Positions 4,819-9,968 of a stretch of DNA of 9,968 bases are shown here, one piece after another. Below the pieces are notes generated by a model, which saw only the letters and a list, made by a program, of their open reading frames with translations, did no database searches and was not told the origin of the DNA. The stretch lies in the NCBI GenBank assembly GCA_910578865.1, contig CAJTRM010000056.1, positions 1-9,968 of the forward strand, written 5' to 3'. This DNA is from an uncultured Dorea sp. (lineage in GTDB: Bacteria; Bacillota_A; Clostridia; Lachnospirales; Lachnospiraceae). The position numbers and the translations under genes were made by a program. How positions within the stretch are numbered: the first letter of the stretch is position 1; the number at the start of each line of letters is the position of its first letter.

Positions 4819-6145
4819 ATTCAGTGTAGAAAAGTTCATGGAACAATACTTTTGCCTTTAGTAATGTAAAGCTGTTCCTGCCATACATGATCCGCTTTAT
4901 AACCTTAATCTTATTTACACTGCCTTCTGCCAAACCATTATTGTAAGAGTAGGCAATTCCATTTTTGACAGCCTCTATATCGTTACAGATGCCTTCCATA
5001 AATGATTGCAGTTCAGGTATGTCATATTTTTTGGCGGATTTTATCCATAGATCGAGCTTTTCAGGTTTTTGCGAAAACATTACTGTATGGAATTCTTTCA
5101 CCAGAGTATATAGCTGACTTAATAACGGATATCTTTCTAAAGCCTGCTCATATTGGTCTTCTGTGATTGTTGCAACATCTTCCAGTTTCTTATAAATGAG
5201 CTGGCATAACGACTTTCTTTGGATAAATTCCGATTGGGGCTTGTTTTGTTCTTCCTGTTCCTGCATCCGTGTCCTCTCTTTTTGCATGAACATCCGGAGG
5301 GAAGCGACACTTCCAGTATATCCTTTTCCACAAAGGATATTATGGATTTTTGGATATGTAAGCCCCTGGCTCCTTAGTTCTATGACTTCTTTCTCATAGG
5401 GAGCCAGCTTGCCCGGAATCCTTCCATTATAATGGCCATTTGTAATGGAATAGCCAGGATCCAGGTAGTTCTGTATTGTTTTGCGTGTATGGTGCATCAT
5501 GGTGGCAATCTGTTCAATTGGATATCCGGCCTTCGCCAGCTTCCGGGCTTCATCGACCTCGCACTGTTTCTGCCGCATTGCCAACTGGTGCTGCTGTTCC
5601 CGGGAGATTGCCTTGTTTTCTGGGATTTCATCTTCTGGTATGGCAAGGTATTTCCGGACTGTTGTAGGGCATGAATGCATCAACAGTGCGATATCGGATA
5701 CGGTCAGCCCTTCTTTCTTTTTTTGATGGGCATAGCGGATCCGCAGTGGACGGTTTGCAGTGTTATACAGGGCCTTCCTCTCCTCTGAAACCTCCTCCGT
5801 CAGTGGGATCTCTATCCTGGCAGGAAATTCCCGGATGATATATTTATTTATGGCTTCTGAAAGCCCTTTTATCAAATGGAACCGGTCGCTAACCTGTATC
5901 GCTTCAGGATGTGAGCCTGTTGCCGCTGAAGAATAAGTGGCTGCTCCATCCCTTGATATGACCTGGATATTAGGAAATATCGCAAGCCAGTTGGCGACAT
6001 CAGTGGTTTCCCTGGAAGAGATCAGATCAATAATCCGATGGCTCTCAAGGTCGACCATGACCGTTCCATAGGAGAACCTTTTCCTGAGTGCAAAATCATC
6101 CACACAAACTTTTGTAACAGAAGACTTATCCACAATCGCTGGCAT
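4811..6145 (-). CDS. ISL3-family transposase, C-terminal part (catalytic domain)
   Basis: This 444-residue frame carries the DDE RNase H-like core of an ISL3 transposase. The first Asp is in CVDDFALRKRF (about residue 16), the second in SRDGAATY (about 66) followed by VSDRFHLIKGL, and the Glu in NNGLAEGSVNKIKVIKRIMY (about 407). Between the second Asp and the Glu is a long insertion with three helix-turn-helix-like units (VSDIALLMHS, IEQIATMMHH, YPKIHNILCG). The frame begins with ATG at 6145, at the end of an A8 run. The upstream frame (6126-6569) encodes the N-terminal zinc-binding domain. Removing one A would join them into one protein of about 585 residues, so this is probably a broken single gene. 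ATG 6145 has no ribosome binding site, which argues against independent translation. Confidence 0.88.
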   Translation of the reverse strand: MPAIVDKSSVTKVCVDDFALRKRFSYGTVMVDLESHRIIDLISSRETTDVANWLAIFPNIQVISRDGAATYSSAATGSHPEAIQVSDRFHLIKGLSEAINKYIIREFPARIEIPLTEEVSEERKALYNTANRPLRIRYAHQKKKEGLTVSDIALLMHSCPTTVRKYLAIPEDEIPENKAISREQQHQLAMRQKQCEVDEARKLAKAGYPIEQIATMMHHTRKTIQNYLDPGYSITNGHYNGRIPGKLAPYEKEVIELRSQGLTYPKIHNILCGKGYTGSVASLRMFMQKERTRMQEQEEQNKPQSEFIQRKSLCQLIYKKLEDVATITEDQYEQALERYPLLSQLYTLVKEFHTVMFSQKPEKLDLWIKSAKKYDIPELQSFMEGICNDIEAVKNGIAYSYNNGLAEGSVNKIKVIKRIMYGRNSFTLLKAKVLFHELFYTEFN

Positions 6146-6569
6146 TTTTTTTAAGCAGGCTGCAAATACTGCTTTTACATACTGTGATATGGCCGCTTTT
6201 TAAAAGCTTTGACGCGTTCAAGGAACTTAACTGTGCTGAAGTATGAAGAATATTTTCGACCAGACGGTCCGTCTTTTGGGCCTTTGGCGTTGCAAAAGGA
6301 TGTACCTCAGCAAATGTTGTATGTTGGCACTCCGGGTTGTCACAAAACATCTTCCGTGTAGTTACTAATAAAATAACCTTTTTCTCCTGGATCGGAAGAT
6401 CCTGAATTTCCCTTTCATATGTAGAATGGGTACGCATGGACTTTGAACCGCAGAACGGACATGTCAGCTCTTTCCTGCTGGATTGGATATGGAAAATAAT
6501 TGCTTTGTCTTTCATCTGATAATGCACTAATTCATAATCTTTGTTGAGAAGTTTGATAAATTCATCCAT
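6126..6569 (-). CDS. ISL3-family transposase, N-terminal part (zinc-finger domain, frameshifted)
   Basis: The 147-aa frame begins with the ISL3 zinc-finger region: CPFC at residues 37-40 and CDNPEC at 76-81, followed by ATPKAQKTDRLVENIL and a helix-turn-helix-like segment (SSLNASKLLKSGHITVCKSSICSLL). The last residues after LLKK (NASDCG) are out-of-frame read-through beyond the A8 run. A one-base change there restores the join to the catalytic part. ATG 6569 is preceded only by a weak AAAAGGG at about 10 nt. A good promoter sits just upstream at the inner edge of the right repeat. Alone, this fragment could bind DNA ends but could not catalyse transposition; an inhibitory role is possible but untested. 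Confidence 0.85.
   Translation of the reverse strand: MDEFIKLLNKDYELVHYQMKDKAIIFHIQSSRKELTCPFCGSKSMRTHSTYEREIQDLPIQEKKVILLVTTRKMFCDNPECQHTTFAEVHPFATPKAQKTDRLVENILHTSAQLSSLNASKLLKSGHITVCKSSICSLLKKNASDCG
6145..6152 (-). other. A8 run causing the ISL3 transposase frameshift
   Basis: In the gene's sense the run reads CTT AAA AAA AAT GCC. The upstream frame goes to a stop at 6126 and the catalytic frame starts at ATG 6145. The change needed is +1 (one base skipped, equivalent to an A7 run). That is not the -1 shift used by many insertion sequences at A-runs. Confidence 0.8.
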
Positions 6570-6601
6570 ATAGCTACGCCCTTTTCTATAATCTTAGTTA
6601 T

Positions 6602-6630
6602 ATTATATTGCTTTCAAAGGATAAAATCAA
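6602..6630 (-). promoter_or_regulatory. ISL3 transposase promoter
   Basis: TTGATT (6630-6625) overlaps the inner end of the right terminal repeat. After 17 bp comes a perfect TATAAT (6607-6602). Overlap of the -35 with the repeat would let end-bound transposase repress its own gene. Confidence 0.7.
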
Positions 6631-6662
6631 CTAAGTTTGGAAAGAACCGATTACCTACTTAC
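6627..6662. repeat. ISL3 right terminal inverted repeat
   Basis: This is the inverted partner of 4783-4818. Its outer 8 bp supply the last codons (GGT AAG TAG) of the truncated IS66 tnpC. Confidence 0.85.
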
Positions 6663-7473
6663 CAAGCACCGGTGTCTCATCTGCCTGGATTACATGATAG
6701 GAATACAATTCTTTATGAAGATGATCATAAAGGACCGATAAATATTCCTCCGCTAAACGTATGCACCAGTTTGCCATGTTCTGTCTTGTAATCTGAAGAC
6801 CATAGCGCTGGAATTCCTGTTCCAGCCGGTAAAGAGGTACTGCATTCACATACTTTCCATTGATAATGGCAGCTGCCAGTGATGGTGATACCAGGCTTCC
6901 ATGCAGCAAAGCTTTTGGATGGTCTGCTTTGACCATATGTTCATCTGTTTTGCTTGCATACACGCCTATGTGATGTTCTTCCACTTCTGCCTTCGCAGGT
7001 ACGAAATGATATTTTCTGGAAATGGCATCCGGCAACTGTTTCCATCCCTTGGCGCCGAATTCCGCTTCCAATTCCTCCTCGGACAGATAATGGTCAATCC
7101 GTCTGACCGCAAGCCCGGAAAGATCAGCCTCTTTCTTCCCCTTTCGCTTTGGCTGTTTTGGAGATTTGAGTTCCAGAGCATCAGGCTCTGCTTCATTGAG
7201 ATCGCAGACTGCTTCGGCTTCATTGAAAAATACAATCGTTCCATCTACTTCGCAAAAACAGATCTGACTTGTATCTTCCATTTTTTCGGAAGACCTGCCA
7301 AAACGGCTCTGCTTACCAAGAATCACCTGCTCCATCAGAAGCTGCATTTTTTCATTCGATGCGTGAAGTTCCTTTGTTAAGGCATTAAGCTGTTCCTGCT
7401 GTTGTAAAAGAAGCTGGATAAGAAACGGCTTATCAACGCTATTTAATTGTTCTTCCGTATAATTGACTGCCAT
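6655..7473 (-). pseudogene. tnpC: IS66 transposase TnpC, truncated by ISL3
   Basis: The 272-residue frame is the N-terminal half of an IS66 TnpC. A leucine/glutamine-rich coiled coil (LLLQQQEQLNALTKELHASN) comes first, then FGRSSEKME, a linker, and the start of the DDE domain (VNAVPLYRLEQEF, ITRQNMANWCIRLAEEYL, VIQADETPVL). It ends right after the first catalytic Asp motif (ADETP): the last two residues (GK) and the TAG come from the ISL3 repeat. The second Asp and the Glu are lost, so it cannot be active. Family members are usually about 500 residues. GAGG lies 7 nt upstream of ATG 7473. A TATAAT at 7505-7500 could be a -10 box, but there is no good -35. Confidence 0.9.
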
Positions 7474-7765
7474 AACCGAACCTCACTTTCCTGAGTGGTA
7501 TTATAGCAGAATCCAAGTTTTTTGGTTATTTTTGAATTCTGTCACCTTCGTCATTTTGACGGTGGATAACAGTCATGAATGCCTGAAAATAAAAGTCTGA
7601 AAATCAGATATTTATGACTGTTATCCACAATCTGAGAAGTTTTCGAGCCAGGAGTATATAGAAACTCACAGAAAACTTTCAGGATGTGAATAACTTTAAA
7701 TTTTATATTGCACAGGATAATCTGACATGGATGAAAATGATTTTATTTTCTACGTTTTGCACAAA
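7474..7765 (-). promoter_or_regulatory. Long structured tnpB-tnpC leader with a 15-bp inverted repeat
   Basis: The 292-nt gap holds no convincing gene. GTGGATAACAGTCAT (7562-7576) is perfectly inverted at 7614-7628, with a 37-nt spacer containing CTGAAAAT twice (7583-7590, 7597-7604) and a small inner hairpin TCTGA/TCAGA. Three 9-mers match the DnaA-box consensus TTATNCACA fully or with one mismatch: 7621-7629 plus strand (TTATCCACA, exact), 7685-7693 minus strand (TTATTCACA, exact) and 7561-7569 minus strand (TTATCCACC). Function is unknown. Confidence 0.5.
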
Positions 7766-8128
7766 TCACAAGGAGAATTCAGGATCAGAAACTTCTTCTA
7801 TGGGATGTCTGGCAACGATTTCCAGACCCTGCATCAACATTTGATACTGGTCTGTGCTAATCTCCAGCGCTTCTTCTTGTGTGCGGGGCCATCGGAAGTT
7901 CCCGTTTTCAATCCGCTTGTACAGAAGGAGAAATCCGTCTCCTTCCCAGATAAGTCCTTTTATGCGATCTGTGCGCTTGCCGCAAAATAAGAATAATGTA
8001 TTTTTATCGTAAGGATCGAGCTGGAACTGAAAACGTATGATTCTGGCTAAGCCATCAATCCCTCTGCGCAGATCCGTAAAGCCGGTCGCCAGATACACTT
8101 TTTTGAATCCGCTTCCATCATTGAGCAT
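7766..8128 (-). CDS. tnpB: IS66 accessory protein TnpB
   Basis: At 120 aa it has the standard size and the IS66 Orf2 core: VYLATGFTDLRRGIDGLARI, then NTLFLFCGKRTDRIKGLIWE, GDGFLLLYKR and FRWPR. The protein is required with TnpA and TnpC for IS66 transposition, but its molecular role is not known. ATG 8128 lies inside the end of tnpA with an 11-nt overlap, as is typical of translationally coupled IS66 genes. It appears intact although its element is truncated. Confidence 0.95.
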   Translation of the reverse strand: MLNDGSGFKKVYLATGFTDLRRGIDGLARIIRFQFQLDPYDKNTLFLFCGKRTDRIKGLIWEGDGFLLLYKRIENGNFRWPRTQEEALEISTDQYQMLMQGLEIVARHPIEEVSDPEFSL

Positions 8129-8483
8129 CCCTGATCACTCCCAAAAGTGTTTGTAGAAATGAGGCAGATGCCTGCTCGGTGATTTCCCAAGTGAGGTTAT
8201 TTCCACTTCTGATCACGGCAGCAATTTTATGCTCCGATGCCATATTTACCGTACGGATTGCAGAAGAGGGAACTTCTACAAATGTTTGTGTATGATCCGC
8301 AGTTTCCAGGTAAGCCTCACGGACTTTCCGGAGTCTCCAGTAATAACTCGCTTTTGTAATGTCGTGCAACTGGCACCATTCATCGATTTTCATTCCTTGC
8401 GGACGGTTTTGGCAGTCTCTGATCAGGTCAGCCCATTCACTCAAACGGGTTTGCTGTGCAATTAAACTTGTATGAGATTTCAT
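8118..8483 (-). CDS. tnpA: IS66 accessory protein TnpA
   Basis: The 121-aa product has an N-terminal helix-turn-helix region with the IS66 OrfA pattern: RLSEWADLIRDCQNRPQGM, then IDEWCQLHDITKASYYWRLRKVRE. A variable middle and a short C-terminal domain (VRS/VIRSGNNLTWEIT) follow; in the family this protein is thought to be the DNA-recognition subunit. AGGAGG at 8490-8495 is 6 nt from ATG 8483. The start of tnpB overlaps its last 11 nt. The gene looks intact. Confidence 0.93.
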   Translation of the reverse strand: MKSHTSLIAQQTRLSEWADLIRDCQNRPQGMKIDEWCQLHDITKASYYWRLRKVREAYLETADHTQTFVEVPSSAIRTVNMASEHKIAAVIRSGNNLTWEITEQASASFLQTLLGVIRDAQ

Positions 8484-8500
8484 GACTCACCTCCTGTAGC

Positions 8501-8538
8501 AAAGTCTAAAAAGTTGAGTACCAAACTATTTAGACTTT
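8501..8538 (-). repeat. Inverted repeat in the IS66 tnpA leader
   Basis: AAAGTCTAAA (8501-8510) and TTTAGACTTT (8529-8538) are perfect inverted copies with an 18-nt loop, ending 5 nt before the tnpA Shine-Dalgarno. A second short pair, GAGTACC (8516-8522) and GGTACTC (8581-8587), links the loop with the element end. Such leaders can block read-through expression of a transposase or hide a ribosome site; this is inference. Confidence 0.55.
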
Positions 8539-8603
8539 ATAATGATGAGTCTATTATCTCACATCGGATGATTTTGAAAAGGTACTCGCTATTTTGCGTT
8601 TAC

Positions 8604-8681
8604 TTGCATCTTGACTTCTATATTAGTTAATCCATCCTCTGACTGATATATCAGAATTTCTCCATAATTACTCAACTCCAC
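8604..8681 (-). pseudogene. N-terminal remnant of a RhuM-family gene interrupted by IS66
   Basis: From a GTG at 8681 the minus strand reads 26 codons: V/M-E-L, then SNYGEILIYQSEDGLTNIEV, then KMQ, running straight into the IS66 end. This is the recognisable start of RhuM-type (virulence RhuM / Fic-associated) proteins, where a YQSEDG..IEVKM block is normally followed by ETVWL and a helix-turn-helix. A GGGG stretch just upstream may serve as ribosome site. The rest of the gene is not found in the window, including the far side of the insertions (4685-4782). It starts 32 nt after the GNAT gene at 8714. Family recognition is from memory of a short motif. Confidence 0.62.
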
Positions 8682-8713
8682 TTTACCCCGTACCTTTTTA
8701 TTTTTCCTTTAAA

Positions 8714-9370
8714 TCACTCTATCGTTCTATTCCTATTACAAGATCTGTTCATAAATGACATTTTGCTGATCTCATATGTCACTGTCGCGGGAGCTTCCTC
8801 ATAATCTGCTGGATTCACTTTTAATCCTGTAGCTTGCATGGCTTCCAATATCAAATTTTTCCGCTCTGATATCTTACCACCCAACTTCTCAGCTATCCTA
8901 CAGCTTGCTTTATTTGAACGAAAAGCATTCCAAACAATGCACTTTATTGATTTGTTTTCAAATATATTTAAAAACAGTATCTCGGCTGCTTCAAACGCAT
9001 AACCTTTTCCTCGATATTCCTCAAGTATTGCGATATCTACTTCCGGCATTTCCAAATTACTATAGTCTAATTCAATGAAACCAACTCCCTGCAATGACAC
9101 TTTTTCAGTTAGCAAGTACCTTGCTTTACTGTCTCGTTTTCCGTTAGCATAATCTTCAATGCGCCTACGCAACTGCTCCCAAAAATCAGGCATCATCTCA
9201 TATACTTTTGAAAAAACAGAAGCACTTTTATATGTAGACAAATAGCCATTTACATTTGAATGATTCAAGTGAGATATTACAACTTTTGATCCATACAAAA
9301 CAAATTCATTGCTCAATACATAATCACTTCCTATCGTGTGGTTTATCTTAAAAAGTTCCTTTCCATTCAA
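8714..9370 (-). CDS. GNAT-family N-acetyltransferase (RimJ/RimL-like), start uncertain
   Basis: The 218-residue frame has a GNAT fold. The N-terminal beta strand FVLYGSKVVISHL is followed by helices with SVFSKVYEMMPDFWEQLRRR, the beta4 strand VDIAIL, the acetyl-CoA loop EEYRGKGYAFEAAEILFL (about 118-135) and the late RSNKASCRIAEKLGGK motif (about 151-166). The substrate is unknown. The only start consistent with full length is TTG 9370, which has no clear ribosome site; an in-frame TAG lies just upstream. The first in-frame ATG is at residue 59, inside the domain. AAGGA lies 10 nt before an ATA at residue 9, so an ATG-to-ATA start mutation is possible. Base composition is more AT-rich than the left half of the window. 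Confidence 0.75.
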   Translation of the reverse strand: MNGKELFKINHTIGSDYVLSNEFVLYGSKVVISHLNHSNVNGYLSTYKSASVFSKVYEMMPDFWEQLRRRIEDYANGKRDSKARYLLTEKVSLQGVGFIELDYSNLEMPEVDIAILEEYRGKGYAFEAAEILFLNIFENKSIKCIVWNAFRSNKASCRIAEKLGGKISERKNLILEAMQATGLKVNPADYEEAPATVTYEISKMSFMNRSCNRNRTIE

Positions 9371-9968
9371 TACAAAATTCTAAAACATGGCCTACTAACT
9401 CAATCGGAGCAACCTGAAACTCCTTTGCCCATTTTCTTACTTTATCATCAATTAAATCCCTGTTTTTTTCCTGAAACTTCTGCAAATCTTCTCCACGTAT
9501 GAACATCTAACTGATTCCGTTAGGTTTCGCTCCCAGTTTTTTCCTGAGATTCTGTGAAACATAATTGTCAGAGTCAACCTTGCTCTTATATATGATCTTT
9601 CCTGTCAATTCGGTTAAAGCATTTAACATTGCTACAAGTGCATGGTATCCATATCCCTGATGTCTATGTTTCTTTAAAAGTTCTATTACCAATTCTCTAC
9701 ATTTATATTTTTTATTCCACAATAACCCACATATTCTCCAGATACCTTGTCAAAAATGGAAAAGTTCGCGGTTGTATCTGATAAAAATGATTCCCGTAAA
9801 TCCTTTCTAAAAGTATTTTCCTTAAAAGCACTTTTCATAATAGCGCATTCATAGGATACTTCCATATAATCTTCATAGTCTTCATCTGATACCTCTCTTA
9901 ATATAACCTTATTTAGGCGTTTGCGAAACGCCAGAACCCGCATAAATACGGGATTCTCTTTGTTATAA
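9348..9968 (-). pseudogene. GNAT-family acetyltransferase, broken by a frameshift and an in-frame TAG (partial at window edge)
   Basis: Three pieces join into one gene. The first frame is open from the window edge through 9943 to 9686 and carries ILREVSDEDYEDYMEVSYE and GEYVGYCGIKNI, the start and central strand of a GNAT domain. The second frame (to 9507) carries the acetyl-CoA loop KKHRHQGYGYHALVAML and YVSQNLRKKLGAKPNGIS. The switch lies near 9690-9704. After a TAG at 9509-9507 the same frame continues immediately for 52 codons to TAA at 9348 (GEDLQKFQEKNRDLIDDKVR ... IELVGHVLEFCIEWKG), which looks like the natural C-terminus. The codons upstream of ATG 9943 (YNKENPVF) are open to the edge, so the true start may be outside. 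Its end overlaps the TTG start of the next GNAT gene by 23 nt. Confidence 0.75.

Larger units (their letters stand above)
4783..6662 (-). mobile_element. ISL3-family insertion sequence (about 1.88 kb)
   Basis: The element is bounded by 36-bp terminal inverted repeats that match at 33 positions (4783-4818 and 6627-6662). Inside is a single ISL3 transposase gene on the minus strand, split by a frameshift. The transposase stop codon lies inside the left repeat. The flanking 8 bp (GTATAAAA on the left, CAAGCACC on the right) are unrelated, so there is no target duplication. The right end lies inside an IS66 tnpC, and the left end abuts unrelated DNA next to the Vat-like gene. This implies a deletion or recombination at one end after insertion. 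Confidence 0.88.
6663..8603 (-). mobile_element. IS66-family element, 5' portion only (tnpA, tnpB, truncated tnpC)
   Basis: The gene order tnpA-tnpB-tnpC on the minus strand is the IS66 signature. The outer end is placed at 8603 because the minus strand there reads GTAAACGCAAAATAGCGAG, resembling the GTAAGCG-type ends of the family, and because the RhuM-like frame stops abruptly at that point. The other end and the second half of tnpC are missing: the element stops at the ISL3 repeat (6662) and does not resume beyond it. It is therefore not autonomous. Confidence 0.82.

Noticed and set aside
6126..6152. Programmed -1 frameshifting at the A8 run
   Set aside because: The frame relation requires +1 (or -2), and ISL3 transposases are normally single ORFs, so a -1 signal does not fit.
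6901..7380. 159-codon plus-strand ORF opposite IS66 tnpC
   Set aside because: It is antisense to a clearly recognisable TnpC, has no ribosome site and is rich in Phe/Cys as expected of a shadow frame.
7561..7693. Plasmid or chromosomal replication origin
   Set aside because: Only three DnaA-like boxes, no iteron array, no AT-rich unwinding repeats and no replication gene nearby; the site lies within an insertion sequence.
4783..8603. Composite transposon formed by the two insertion sequences
   Set aside because: The two elements are of different families, IS66 has lost one end, and they are adjacent rather than flanking a cargo.
1..9968. CRISPR array, tRNA or rRNA gene
   Set aside because: No regularly spaced direct repeats and no tRNA-like cloverleaf or rRNA motif were seen on either strand by eye.

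Overview
The window looks like accessory DNA from a low-to-mid GC Firmicute, most likely a gut Clostridia/Lachnospiraceae-type genome. Nearly every intact gene has a strong AGGAGG-like ribosome binding site. The gene families present (PadR regulators, MepA-like MATE pump, YjdF, cysteine-rich KTR protein, Vat-like acetyltransferase, ISL3 and IS66 elements, RhuM remnant) are those usually carried on integrative elements of such bacteria. Organism and element identity are inferred from protein families only.

Positions 1-4748 form a compact xenobiotic-response block. An AraC-type regulator with a C-terminal GNAT-like domain runs off the left edge on the minus strand. A PadR regulator on the minus strand diverges from a MATE efflux pump on the plus strand. 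Their 123-bp intergenic region carries two near-identical TACTAT...ATAGTA palindromes laid over promoter-like hexamers. Convergent to the pump is a three-gene minus-strand operon, padR2-yjdF-KTR, whose own promoter is covered by a 17+17 bp inverted repeat with the same TACTAT half-site. Upstream of it lies a Vat/CatB-like hexapeptide acetyltransferase with its own promoter. The apparent theme is sensing of planar or aromatic drugs by PadR proteins, then export, binding or modification.

Positions 4783-8603 are nested insertion sequences. An ISL3-family element (4783-6662) has 36-bp terminal inverted repeats. Its transposase is split by a frameshift at an A8 run. It abuts the 5' part of an IS66-family element (about 6663-8603: tnpA, tnpB and a tnpC cut just after the first catalytic Asp motif). 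The rest of tnpC and the other IS66 end are absent, and the ISL3 element has no target duplication. This points to a deletion or recombination after nesting. The IS66 tnpB-tnpC gap is unusually long for the family and holds a 15-bp inverted repeat and three DnaA-box-like 9-mers.

Positions 8604-9968 are decaying genes on the minus strand: the first 26 codons of a RhuM-type gene interrupted by IS66, a GNAT acetyltransferase with no good ATG start, and a second GNAT gene broken by a frameshift and an in-frame TAG and running off the right edge. Reading from right to left, the inferred order of events is GNAT decay, IS66 insertion into rhuM, ISL3 insertion into IS66 and a deletion that fused the island to the drug-response block.
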